In this document: positions 12,218 to 23,829 of the stretch, in pieces
Numbering within the stretch: position 1 is the stretch's first letter
Layout: each line of letters starts with the position of its first letter
NCBI GenBank assembly: GCA_916700875.1
Contig: CAKAKS010000060.1
Span: 2,961,334 to 3,025,333 of the forward strand
DNA from: Sebastes aleutianus
Taxonomy: Eukaryota > Chordata > Actinopteri > Perciformes > Sebastidae
Direction: 5' to 3'
Length of the DNA: 64,000 nt
The notes under the pieces: generated by a model
What the model was told of the DNA's origin: nothing
The model's database searches: none
Seen by the model: only the letters and a program-made list of their open reading frames with translations
Translations under genes and position numbers: made by a program

Positions 12218-14723
12218 AAACCTCAGATTTTACTGCAGCAGGGTCTGACCGTCTGCCCCACGCAGTCCTGGTCCTGGTTCTCCCGTGCCTCCCTTCCCTC
12301 CAGCGGGCCCAGTAATACCGCCTGGACCTCCATTCGCGTGGTGTCGTTGTTTGCTCCCAGCGGGGACCGGCGGAGCAGCGAGACAAAGCTCTGCTCCTGT
12401 ACTAGTAAGAAGTAAAAGATCTAAATACCTCTTTCACCATTACTTATTTGTACTTCTGAGTGGCTTCAAAATTGATATCTGACAAATTTTATTTAATGTT
12501 GATGACAAGAGCTATAAGATCAGATCTACATGTACAGCAATGCCACAAGGCTTTCATGGACAATGTAAAACATCTTAGAAGCGGTTTTGACCATATTTCA
12601 TAAATATATTTACATCTTGATGTCACCAAAGGAGCAGGAAGCAGCTATACTGTAGGTGACCCAACCCACTACTCATGCAGGTTTACAGCGTTGGTCTTAG
12701 CTGGGTTGACTGACGCCCACTGCCTGTACAGTATATACTGATGGCAGAAGCAGCCTATGAATATTCACTGTCCGATCACGACGCCACCATGCACCGACTC
12801 TTGCGCAGCACAGGTGCTTCTCTTCACAGGTGACAGAAGGATGCCGAGATGGCAATATTTGTTTGAGGGCGTTTGTTTGTGATATCGCACCTCATGCTAA
12901 CTTGCAAATTATTGAGAGCCAGGGTAACAATAGCAGACGACTCTTTTGTCCTCTCACCACTCCGGTTTGCGGCTGCTGATGCTGTGATTCTCCTGAAATC
13001 TACTTTGGCTGCGGCACAAATGAGACGGAGAGAGAAAAAACACCGTCTGGAAAAAACCCTCAAGGCTCCAGTCCTTGAACCAGTGGTCAGTCTGGAAGCT
13101 GTGGGAGGTGTTGGCCAAAACAACTGTTATTGTTGTCTACTTTTATGTGATGATAGAAATGCTGTAGGCCGCCTTGCTTTTGGTTTTGGTGTATTATTAA
13201 TGTTCACAAATGTTTTTTTAGATTTATCTATTGCAAACGTTCCTGATAATTCAAAGCAAACTATCTAAATTTGCTGTTCCCAAAGTCTACTATTTCTTTC
13301 TGTTGCTTTCACACATGCACTCCAAAAAGTCAGCTGGCCTCTCCACTGTTGTTTTGTCTAATCTGAAAGTCTCCAACTTCTGTGAGAGGGAGTGTTGGAA
13401 AGAAAGAAAGAAAAGAAAGAAAGAAAGAGTGTGTACCTCCGCTCCAGTTTGGAGAGATTTATGAGTGGACCAAACCAAAGAGTGTAAGAGTGTATACTCA
13501 GAGAGAGTTTGGAGGAGGAGAGATTTACGATCCGCCGTATGGGTCATAATTCAAAGTTCACGCTCACATATATCACATTTTGAATCACATAGATTATGAG
13601 AGAGAACAGATTTATCATACACACAGGTAGCACATGTGCAGGCTCCAAAAAAGCAGGGAAAAGCAAAAACAACACACGCTCACAAACCTCGTACACCAGA
13701 TGGTTTTTCATTTTAAGGAAATGTGATCCTTACATGCAGTAAACCGGGTAATATGATGACTTTGAATTAGTGTTGGTGATTGCCTTAATCTATAATATGC
13801 AGTAACTATCAGTCTTTTTCCTGCATAGAAGTAAAAGCGCAGATTATTTATCATCAAAGCGTGTTTTCATAACCCTACCAACAGTCAGTAAATATGGATA
13901 ATATGCTATAAATAACCTGGTTGTGACATACACATACAGTTTTTGATTGCAGTAACATCCATTTGGGTAGCACCTTTTAATCAAGTGTTGGAAGGGAGGG
14001 CCACATCCATGCCTCATCCAGTCCAGTGGAAGCTCTTTTACAAGTCTATCTTGATGTAAACTTTACTTTTCTATTTCCTATGATTTACTGTTTGGAGTGT
14101 GTTAAATGTTTCATGCGCCACGGAGGCCACTCTGCTGAAACCTATTCAGCTCTGAACACACAAGCCCATCTATTTCTGTTCCTGTTTGTTAAATATTAAC
14201 CACACATTCCCGCTGTCTCATCCACTGTGTATGTGTGTGTGTGTGTTTGGGAGATAGAGAGAGAGAGCTACGTGTGCGACCTCTCTATTCGCGTCCGAGT
14301 GTGTGTATGTTGTGTGCATCAAGTGTTTGAGGGTGTGTGTTGGAGTTGTCTGAGTGTATCGGTCAGTGTTGTGTTTTTTTTGGGACCTTTAGGTCTGCAG
14401 TCAGCCAATTCTACTAATTTCCAATGCAATTTGTCCTACAGGACTTCCATTAGACATGGAAGACATAGAGGACCATGGAATTTGGTGAAGTCTTTACACA
14501 GGAAATGTGATGCATTTCTTGACTTGACTTTCATATTTGACTATTTTCTACTCCAACCCTCTAAGTCCCCCTCACTCAAAAATAGGTTTTGCGTAGATTC
14601 TGGATTTTTAAATAAGTGAGACGGAGTAGATGTCATTTTAAGAATTTGAACTAAGTAACTGAGCTTTTTTGTAATTCCAAGTTGAGTATTTCTATATGTC
14701 TTAAAATATGTCTGGAGGGGATC
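12218..14723. other. Unique noncoding sequence
   Basis: It contains a GAAA-rich tract at 13397-13429 and a short GT tract at 14229-14247. A 131-codon open frame at 12873-13268 (+) shows no recognisable domain or splice support. Nothing else stands out. Confidence 0.5.
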
Positions 14724-14838
14724 TTTAAAGGGGTACTCCAGGGATTTAGTATTTAACTTCCATTGAGTTGGAGGACTTGTGAGAGAAATTTTTGAAATGG
14801 TCAAAATCAAAACAACAGACGCTGAGATACTGATTTAA

Positions 14839-15752
14839 AGAAACAGTGTGTAGCATTTAGGGGGATCTCTTGGCAGAAGTGGAATATAATAGAGGCATGA
14901 ATGAGTCCGTAAACCCGGAAATGAGTTAGCATTTTAGCACTTCTGGTCCTGTCGTCTGGAAGTCGATCGTTTTTAGAATGGGTTGTTAGTTAGATGCTTG
15001 AAATAAGGTCTGCGGTTAACACAAGCTGAAGAGTTTTAATGTTTTGTTCTACTATATAAAATACTTAGTAAATATCCCACTCACGAATTTTGAAGTTTTT
15101 ACATGTCTTAAAAAAAGGCGGCTGTTAAACGAGAATACAAAAACGTCATCACGCCGACACGTCCGCCTTTACAGCCTCGTTGTGTTTATACTCGCGTTCA
15201 TGTGACCGTTGTGTAGTTTGTTTATAGCCCAACGTCAGCTTTTTACTTCTGGCGACTGCGTTCACACTTCACAAACAAACCACTTTTTAGATTTTTGAAA
15301 ATTATCTTGCTGAACAAAACTTGTAAATATCATAAACATTTGTTTTTCACAGAGTTTATTTTCTGCAATAATCCAAAATATCCCATTGTACTTTTTGTTG
15401 AGGAAACCAATGCGATGCTAACTTCCTGGTTGGCCTACAAAAATACATCATCCCTGCAGCACTCTTTATTAATAAGTATGTTTTCTTTAGTGTATAATCA
15501 CCTTTGTTTTCGTTACCTTAGAATTAGCCATTTATATCTACATAGGGAGCAGGTCCTCTTCACGGCGCCGGCCGCCATGTTTCCACAGTAGCCCAGAAAG
15601 GACAAACCAAACCCTAGCTCTAGATAAGGCCATCCGCGTTTTGATGTCGGCCACTGTAGTTCTTCTGCACACTTTGCACCCGGGAGAAGTTTCAGTTGGT
15701 TGCAGTCTGCTACCTCACTGCTAGATACCGCCAAATCCTACACACTGCTCCT
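14839..15752 (-). mobile_element. TTAA-flanked MITE-like element, itself interrupted
   Basis: The ends AGAAACAGTGTGTAGCATTT and, on the minus strand, AGGAGCAGTGTGTAGGATTT are inverted repeats flanked by TTAA (14835-14838 and 15753-15756). That is consistent with a piggyBac- or Kolobok-type target. The minus strand matches the copy at 23490-23829 through GTTGCAGTCTG/GCAACCAAC-type, GGCTACTGTGGAAACATGG and TGGAATATAATA blocks. This copy is about 570 bp longer because of an internal insertion. Confidence 0.75.
14892..15470. repeat. Insertion inside the TTAA element
   Basis: Comparison with the shorter copy at 23490-23829 places an extra segment between TGGAATATAATA and TTAATAAGTATG. It begins near GAGGCATGAATGAGTCCG and ends near CAGCACTCTTTA. 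I recognise parts of it as an interspersed fish repeat, but its class and exact ends are unresolved. Confidence 0.55.
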
Positions 15753-16067
15753 TTAAAGTCTCTAGAATATGTCAAGGTCCAAAGACACTGTATCCTACAT
15801 TTCCCATAATGCAACTCAATAGTATCTTTCATTAAACTTCCCTCGCTTCCTAAATGCCCAGTTCTTACAAACCCCACCTCCAGTTTCTAACACACATTTT
15901 ATGTTATAACTTTTACGTCTTAAGTCCAAACTGTAATAACTCTGACATAGTTTTTCAAACTTCTGAAACTCTAGAGCCACAGAAGACGATATACAACTAG
16001 ATATTGTAGTAGTACTCCACATGACTAACTGAACTTCATGTCTAAAATCGTTGAATTGTCCCTTTAG

Positions 16068-19000
16068 TATCAACAACATTTTAAAGTCATGTAAGAGCTT
16101 CATATTAGATAGTTAGTAAACCATGAAGCTTTCAGGACATCGGTGGGGAGGCTGATGATACAAGAGGAGAATACTCCAGACCTACAAATCTAAAAATGAT
16201 ATTATTAAATGTCTTGTTTGTGTGATTATATGCTGCAGAGCATATTTCAGACCGGATGCCATTCACTCAGCAAAGCCATGATGATGGGACCCGAGGCCTC
16301 TCAAGTGTTTATATTTCAATCCTTAAGTTGTGCTTTGTGTGCCTGACTCAGGTAGAAGATAACAGCGCGAATCCCCATTTTGATGATGCAACGTTACTTT
16401 TTTGTCTGAACCCTCTCACTGGCCTGCGCGAGACAATTAATGAGAGTGTTTTGTTTTCTGGAGGCTCAGTTCTTGTAAAAGTCAGTGTGATGAAGCTCTT
16501 GTTTTTTTTATCTTGACCTTGTTGGAGCCTCCATCACCCTTCCAAATTAATATTCAAAAGCCCTTAATTAAAAACCCGCCACCCCGTCCTCCTCTGGAGC
16601 AGGATAAACAAATCTGGGGCTGTGTTTGTTCCCTTCTGGCCCATCCTATACTCTATTTTAATGATTTCACTTCAACCTCTGAAAAAAAACAAAAAACTGC
16701 AAGACGGCACGATGCAGCAGAATGTGACATAAAAAGATGAAGACAAGACATAGCTGGGGGTGAGTGAGGAGAGAAGTGGTGGTGGCAACGGTGGGGGGGT
16801 GTACTGTATTTCAGAGTCGTGGTTAATTACAAAAAGCATTAATGTTTTATTAACCCCTTATCAGTAATTAATCATGGGTCTTTGATGTAAAGTTCAGCTT
16901 ACAAAAGCACCAGGAACAAATTCTCTCATCCATATTAGCCCATTAAGCCGGCTGGTATGGACCAGTCTTGCTAACTGCAGAGTGCAGGACAGCCTCCGCA
17001 GGCATTAAAGCATTTGTTTTGACAGCGCTGTTTGTTTTCTACTCCCAGAAGCCATTGCAGTGCACCTCCAACTCCCACTAGTCTCTCACCAAAGGAGCCG
17101 GTTTGCATTTCAAATATGATGGAGCTATTGCATATTGTGCACAAAATCCTACCTTTCCCCCAATGTTTCTCTGGATTCCTGTACTGTATGAAACGTGTTC
17201 TACTGGACTGGCAGACAACAATTACATTTTCTCTAATAAAGTGGTGAATTATATACTTTATTTCTTAACACAATGACTCGCCCTATGTCGCTGTTATCTA
17301 TAGTACAAGACTGCTAATCGAATCCCAAAGGAACATCGTCTGAACCAGTAAAGTGGTCGGGCAGTAAAACAACAGTAACATGTCAAGAAAGGTTCATTTT
17401 CAAGAGGAAACATGCCTGGAAGGGGGGCTAAATATTAAGGCACTATAAGACTTTAAAGGTGCATCCTAAGCTAACGTATAATAACGGGATGAGCACGATG
17501 TGAAAATTGTTTTGTATTTTAAGAAAAGTTCATCAGTTGAAATAGTGTGTTGTGCATCAAATGCACTTCAAGAAAGTCATTTCTAAATCATTTCAGCATT
17601 AAATAATATTCCTAATGCATGTCTCCCAATAAGTTGAAGCAAATAATTGATTATTTGAAAATATTTTTTGCCTTTCCTTACAATTTACTTCTAATTTAAA
17701 CTAATTGTATAAGAAGTTGGGATAGTCCATAGATTCAACTAATATATTATAATACTTAAAAGGTACATTATACTGTAATATAACATACAATAAATACAAT
17801 GTGGGGGACATTTTTCAATGGACAACTGTGAAGTTAAACTGGATGTGATTAATATTTTGCATTTTAAGTCAAATGTAGCTATTCAATTTGTAATTCACTT
17901 CATGGCTGTCATCAGTTCTACTTTTTTTCTTCTGTTTTTTTACGTTCTAATCTACACTGGTTTATGAGCTGTCCTGAGTTGGGAAATGGATTGTTGACAC
18001 CCACTGAGAGGAAGATGACCGTAGCCTTTCACCTAAAACCCCGGCCCTTCTGTCTCTCTCAGGGTGCTGTCTGGGGTGATCCAGAGGTCAGGGGGGTGAA
18101 AGAGAGGCCAGCTGGACTATGAGAGGGTGATCATGAGGTCAGTGGAGCCTATAAGCACTGGTGTGTGTGTGGGAGTGTGTGTGTGTAGGGGTGTTGGAGT
18201 GATATTCGGGGTGAGAGTCAGGTCAGGTTGCCCATGTACACTGAGACTGTCGGGGTCAAGCAGTGGTCACCGTGGCTCACTTTGAGGAACGTCTTTGCTG
18301 GACTGTGTGTGTGTGTCATCCTTTAGTGTAAACATGTGCTCAGACAAACACAGAAAACACACAGCATCCTCTTCCCTCCTCTGAGTTAATCACTTAGCGC
18401 TTGATGGATTGACAGCCACATTATTACCACATCGAGACTGAAGTAAATGTCATCTCCTCTGCAGTTTTTCTCCCCCCCAATCCTCCGCTCCATCCACACA
18501 CACACAAACCCAAACACCAGCATACACACACACATGACTTTTCCCACATCCAGGCATGTTCTCTGCTCTGCAAAAGTACAGACAAGACACTGGAGGCCAT
18601 GTTACCATTGTTGATGCTTTTGTTGTTATTGTTCCTGCCCGTGTTGATTAAATTAGGAAATCCTTTAAGTCGGCAGAAAAGAGGGGAGCGTTGTTTTATT
18701 ATTAAAGAGGAAAGAGACACCCCGGCAAACATTGCGCCGGTTAATGAGAAGTACAGCAGAGTGCTTCAGGACTTGGAGATTTCAATAACATGGCAGAGCA
18801 TCCCCCCACCCCCCCTGTGAGGAGGATAATACAACAGCCCCCCCTCCGTCTGGTTGCTCCTTTCCTTGTTTTCCTTGCTGGCAGAGCAGACTGTAGGTGC
18901 TGTCTGAGAGACAAATGTAGTTCAACAGCCTTTAGGTTTTCTTGTTGTTTTCTCCCCCTTTGAAAAAAAAAGAAGAAAAAGGTTTCAGAAGATCAGGGCT

Positions 19001-19079
19001 TGAACAATATGAGTTTTGGAAAACAGATACAGATATTTTTGGATATTTAAAGAGATGTTTTATGACATTTTTTAGGAGC
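16068..19079. other. Unique noncoding sequence
   Basis: The block has AT-rich patches, short GT tracts (about 18160-18185 and 18305-18317) and CA tracts near 18495-18535. No gene is seen. A candidate regulatory stretch at 16540-16985 is listed separately. Confidence 0.55.
16540..16985. promoter_or_regulatory. Candidate conserved noncoding block
   Basis: It has dense homeodomain-type cores (CAAATTAATATTC, CCCTTAATTAAAAAC, GTGGTTAATTACAAAAAGC, CAGTAATTAATCATGG) and one TCF/LEF-like CTTTGATG. A G-rich interruption lies at about 16755-16800. The density is typical of developmental enhancers; no alignment was made. Confidence 0.3.
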
Positions 19080-19472
19080 ATTGACTTTGACAAATTTCAT
19101 CGTTAATCGCACTAAAGCGGTGCCCGTTTAAAACGGGCCTGTTCAGAACGGTGCTGATTGCTCGGCCTCTGGTGTTGCTGCTTTCAGTTCTCTCGAGAAC
19201 CGCTCAACAAACAACTTCACACTCAACACTGCCCTTCCTTGGGTCCCGAGCAATACACCCGCTATGACATATAGTTGCATCCCCTAGCAATGCTAGAGTA
19301 TATGGCCGGCGGTGTAACAGTTAATAGGGGTCCCCTCTCAATCCACTGTGTACATATGTCCCGTTGAGCTCAAGAGCTCGACTCTGCACTTCCTTGGGTC
19401 CTCAGCAATACACCCGCCGAGTGTGAAGTCGATCGGAGGAACGGTTGTCGAGAAAAAAAGACATGCATACAC

Positions 19473-19505
<33 letters not shown>

Positions 19506-19520
19506 TAGACAGACAGACAG
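19080..19520 (+). repeat. Dispersed repeat with internal duplication and CAGA tail
   Basis: A 29-base block occurs twice in direct orientation, at 19234-19262 and 19389-19417 (shared CTTCCTTGGGTCC and GCAATACACCCGC). The segment runs into a (CAGA)n tract at 19473-19520. The tetranucleotide tail suggests a retroposon-like 3' end. The family was not identified, and the left limit is approximate. Confidence 0.5.
19473..19520. repeat. (CAGA)n microsatellite
   Basis: About twelve CAGA units with a single GATA-type variant unit near 19505. Confidence 0.95.
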
Positions 19521-20778
19521 GTCCTATTTAAACTATCTATTGACGTTCAAATTGTGCCCTGAAACCCATCAAAGATGATGGTAAACCGTATCCACAGAGT
19601 TAAGAGCTCCTCACAGACAGCTACTGTAAGGTAATATCAATTCTGCAAAAAAGATGTCTGCAAGAATACGACATTGCCGCTTTCTTTTTTAACTTGACCT
19701 CAACATTTTCTTCTCGTCTGACATAGACTTCAAAATGTACTCTGAATATAATTTATTCTTGCCATTTAACCCATCACATTGAGCTCCCAATAGACAGCTA
19801 ACGTAATATTCAACAACAGTATAAATTCAACAAAGAATATATTTTCAAGTGAAGTACTTTGCTACATTTTTTTCACCTGGAATTTAAACTTTTAAGAACT
19901 GACCGATCAAATGTTAAAACCATCTTTTGAGTACTTACTTCAGCTTTTCAGCTTCTGCATTGTTAGCTTACAAAAGATAGATTTCTGTCAGTTTAATGTG
20001 CAATCGCACAACGACAGACCACAATGCCAGAAAAAAAAATCCACGAAGAAATACCACTTCAAGAAGAATGGGCATCCCATCTTTTTTTGCTTTCCACTGT
20101 CACACAGATTGTAGCGTAGGTGGGTGCCATTGTCAGGGCAAGGTCGCGTACAGTGCATGTATTTTGTGCATGTGTGGATGTATGGGAGTGTTTTTTGCTT
20201 CTGTTAGTCAGAGTGGGTATGTGTATGCGTCTTTGCCAGAGTGTGTGTGCGACTGCATCTGTTGTTTAGAGGGTCGTGTCAGACTGTGGATTCACCAGAC
20301 ATACTGCAACTGCATTCCCTCCTACACGACTGCTGTTTTCCCACGTGTGTGTGTGTCTATATGTGTGTGTGTGAAAGACAGCACATAATGTTTACATGCA
20401 CACACTCTGAGTCTTTGACCAGGCAGGGCAGTAAACAGACAGCAATCATAAAAACATGCTGTTGATCCCTCATTGTGTTTAATCAGTGGAAGCCAGCAAA
20501 GGAAAGTGAACATATATCATTATAGCTGTCTGTCAAAGGTGGCTTTACAACATCACTTCCATTCATACTGCCTTTTTAATATCGCAACTTGTAGCTCTTC
20601 TACTGAATGTTGACTGATTACTAAAAGCATCATTTTATAGCTTCAGAGGAATATCGGTTTGTATACTCTACTAGAACATAGAGAGTGCTTTCAGATGACA
20701 TGTTGAAGATCTGGATTACCTTCATTTCTAGAATTGCAACTTAAGTTTCTTGACATTAATTTCTGTGCTCTCTTACTG
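19521..20778. other. Unique noncoding sequence
   Basis: No gene or transposon end is seen. Loose GT-rich stretches lie at 20160-20380. Confidence 0.5.
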
Positions 20779-20786
20779 CCAGATAT

Positions 20787-21354
20787 CAGGCTTACCGCGG
20801 TAGCCGATGTTACGCGGTGTTCGTGCATACACCGATTTCATTACTTTCCCACCACCCCCACTGTCGTTTTGCTTTTTTTTAATAGAAATATAACCCCTTT
20901 AGTTCATTTTCCTGCATCAGCATCATGTTATCAATACATAGTCGGACGACGGACGCTACAAACTGAAAGTGAAAGTGTCTGCTCAGTACGGAGTCTCAGC
21001 TCAGAGCAGCAGGAGTCCGATTTCACACACGGGACGAGAGAGTTGACAGACAAGACGATGGCGTAGGATTCGGTGTCGAACTGAAAAATAAAAGCACCTT
21101 TATGGGAATATTTTGGATTTAAACGCAACGCTATAATGGAACTATAAAGTTAATGAAGCATCGCCATGCGGAGGATGTGTACGACGCAGTGGCGCCAGGT
21201 GGAAACCTGCGACATCGCAGCAAAAGCTGGACTGGAGAGGCCAGACACACAGCCATCCAACGTTAAAGATAAAAGTAAGCGCTCTACAGACCGTCATCTT
21301 TTCTTGTAAAATGCCTGGTGTAATCTGTAACAATTCCTCACCGTGACATCCCTA
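20787..21354 (+). mobile_element. hAT-family element with perfect 8-bp target duplication
   Basis: CCAGATAT occurs immediately outside both ends (20779-20786 and 21355-21362), a perfect 8-bp duplication typical of hAT. The right end on the minus strand is TAGGGATGTCACGGTGAG; the left end, CAGGCTTACCGCGG, is a diverged counterpart. The 568-bp body carries the start of a BED-finger frame and no catalytic domain, so it is an internally deleted, non-autonomous copy. Confidence 0.82.
21057..21160 (+). pseudogene. BED-finger transposase N-terminus, broken
   Basis: From ATG at 21057 the frame reads Met-Ala-stop-Asp-Ser-Val-Ser and, after a second stop, Leu-Trp-Glu-Tyr-Phe-Gly-Phe-Lys-Arg-Asn. The W-x-Y-F-x-F/x-K/R pattern is the start of a BED zinc finger, the N-terminal DNA-binding domain of hAT transposases and ZBED proteins. 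The Cys/His ligands are lost: the downstream sequence diverges and acquires further stops. It lies inside the hAT copy, as expected. Confidence 0.65.
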
Positions 21355-21585
21355 CCAGATATATCTGATTCAGTGTCTAAACTGTGCTAACAATCACAGT
21401 TTTGTTAGTAATTCAGTTAACTCAACTAAAACTACAGGGCTATCGGGTCCTGATTGTTAGCCATAAACAGTTTGGTCAGATTATTACAGCTGGCTCTTTT
21501 CGTAGTATAGTATTATGTGTTTTAGTTGAGAGTCAAAGGCTTAAACACCACTCATGTAGCCTATGTATGTTAGATATGAAGCTAT

Positions 21586-21853
21586 AGCCAACAGCTGGTT
21601 AGCTCAGCTGAGCTTAGTTTGTATGGATTAAACAAAGGAGATATAACATGTCAATCAGGGACCTGTTTAGATGTGCTGGTAGGTAGATTTTGTTACCTTG
21701 GACAGAGCCACGCTAGTTGTTTTCCCCCGTTTCCAGTCTTTATGCTAAGCTAAGCTAACCAGCTGCTGGCTCCGGCGACATATAGCAATCATCTTATCTA
21801 GCCTAACTCTTGGCAAGAAAGTGAATAAGCCTATTTCCCAAATGTCAAACTAA
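21586..21853. repeat. Dispersed teleost repeat (TTTATGCTAAGCTAAGC type)
   Basis: It contains CCAGTCTTTATGCTAAGC, GCTAACCAGCTGCTGGC and GGCAAGAAAGTGAATAAGCC, which I recognise as parts of an abundant percomorph interspersed repeat. The left part (CAGCTGGTTAGCTCAGC) is partly self-complementary with the middle. Ends are approximate. Confidence 0.55.
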
Positions 21854-22668
21854 CTTCGACTTCATTGTCAACCTTAACATGAAGTAGCTCTGGCTAAAGG
21901 AGCTAGGACTAATTAACGGAGTGAAGACTACAGCAGAGGAGGTAGGCCTACTGTAGGGCTGAAGCAGTAGGACTAGAATACTCTAGATTAAGGGTCTCCC
22001 TTTTACTTTCTCTGATTCCTCATTCCACAGCAAGGTTATCAGTGAGACACAGTGCCAAAGGTCAGACAAGAGTCCTCTCTGTGACCCCTGACCCTGCCAT
22101 GACCCAGTGGCCTCAGATTCATCAGGGCGGTGTTATTTCTGAGTTCACAGGGGTCATCTACTGTTCAAAGACACACAGACACTCCATCAGCCATGTAACC
22201 CCTCAGATTAGGATTCTTAGAAGGGCTGTCCTGCAACTGTGGTGTAAACTATAGTATAACAACAAAAGGAAAACACATGTCGCCGCAATCGTCTCCATGC
22301 CAGCATTTATACCATTCTGCAAAAGAAATGAAATGTGAAATGTTGACTTCTCATGATGAATTATCCCTTTCTGCACCACTGCTTTGGAGTTTGTGTGTTT
22401 TGCTTACGCGTTCAGCGAGCATTATAATATGGCATTTACATAAAATAGATAAATGTCAGACACGCTGACAGCGATACAAATATTTGGCGCTTCCCTGGTG
22501 TTTCAGGTTGACAAATCTACAGAGGCCACCCCTTGACCTTTTGACCGTGCCGGGCCTTATGGGTAATGATGATACTGATGGCCTGACAGCCAACTTACCC
22601 AGTGGCCATCTGGAGCAGCTGTCATGGTGGCTGATTGAGAAGGAGACCAACCACCGGCCATGCATTGA

Positions 22669-22689
22669 TTTTTTTTTTTTTTTTTTTTT
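22669..22689. repeat. T21 homopolymer
   Basis: An uninterrupted run of 21 T between unique sequences. It could be a retroposon tail in plus orientation, but no source is evident. Confidence 0.9.
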
Positions 22690-23489
22690 ACCGGGATCCC
22701 ACCCTCTTTCTCAGGCTCCCTCTAGTCGCTCCTTTAGCAGCGTCCTCACCCTGAACTTTGACCTGAGAGAGAGTAGCTGGAGGTCACTGTCAATGCCCCT
22801 CTCGTCCATCTCCACCACCAGCATGTACACACTCAAACACTACACACTACAGCATGACTTGTTAGTGTAAATGAGCTGCTAACTGTAATATTTAGTGGTC
22901 ATCTTTATCCATGATAGCTTAGTTAACAAACATGCAGCTAGGTATATTATTACTAGTTTGTGTTTGCCTGGTGGTTGATAAAAAGCACCAATATGAACAG
23001 AAATATAATATAAATGCTACTAAGATTTGACCTACACAGATGAGATTTGATATGAACTTCAACTTAAAATTTGGTGCATAATTATAGGTTACCTACCAAA
23101 ATGTAAAAAAGGTTCAAATGAGCTCCTGCTTGACCAACTACAACAGTAATAAGGTACTTTTATGATTACATTTTTTCATCAGTAATGATCCAATATGATA
23201 ATATATCATAACTCACGGCTGCCTTTTTTTCTGCATAATGAGAACTTTATATTTAAAAAACTTTAAGTACATTTTTGCGAATAATACTGCTGTATGTTTA
23301 AGTACAATTTTAAATGCAGGAGTTTTACCTGTAATGGAGTATCTATGTCTCGGTGGCTGAGTAGTTCAGACACGTACTGTACAATATAATCACAACGTTT
23401 ACAGTTTGCCTCTTGGGACATATTAAAACTATCAACTGCCCAATAAGAGTTAAAATGTCGTACAAAATGACAAAAAAAAACTAATTTAA

Positions 23490-23829
23490 AGGTGCAGTGT
23501 GTAGGATCTAGAGACATCTAGCGCCGTGGTTACAGATTGCAACCAACAGAAATTTCTCCCATGTGCCAAGTATGTAGGAGAACCACGGTGGCCAACGCAA
23601 AAACATGAAAACGAGAATGTCCCTCTCTAGAACCGATATTTGGTTTGTCCGTTCTGGGCTACTGTAGAAACATGGCGATCGGCTCCATGAAGAGGACCCA
23701 ACAGGTCCTGTAACAGAGGTAACAAAAACACAAATATTTTCAAGTGATTACACACTAAAAGAAATCATACTTATTAATATTATATTCCATTTCTGCCAAT
23801 AGATCATCCTAAATGTTACACACCCTGAC
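23490..23829 (+). mobile_element. TTAA-type MITE, short copy
   Basis: It starts AGGTGCAGTGTGTAGGATCT next to TTAA (23486-23489), and its degraded right end reads AAATGTTACACACCCTG. It contains TTGTCCGTTCTGGGCTACTG, AACATGGCG and TTATATTCCATTTCTGCC. It is the uninterrupted relative of 14839-15752, in opposite orientation. No coding capacity. Confidence 0.75.

Larger units (their letters stand above)
14724..16067. mobile_element. Outer element of a probable three-level nest
   Basis: The left edge TTTAAAGGGGTACTCCAG and the right edge, read on the minus strand as CTAAAGGGACAATTC, resemble the termini of a common teleost repeat that I recognise by its GGGGTACTCCAG start and its CCCAGTTCTTACAAACCCC interior. 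It is split by the TTAA-flanked element at 14839-15752. The right boundary is approximate. Confidence 0.5.
21363..23485. other. Noncoding sequence with one dispersed repeat and a T21 run
   Basis: No gene is seen. It contains the dispersed repeat at 21586-21853 and a T homopolymer at 22669-22689. An open frame at 22484-22870 (+, 128 codons) crosses the T run as poly-Phe and has no known domain. Confidence 0.5.

Noticed and set aside
12873..13268. 131-codon plus-strand frame
   Set aside because: No recognisable domain; hydrophobic and basic parts do not form a known pattern, and no flanking splice sites were evident.
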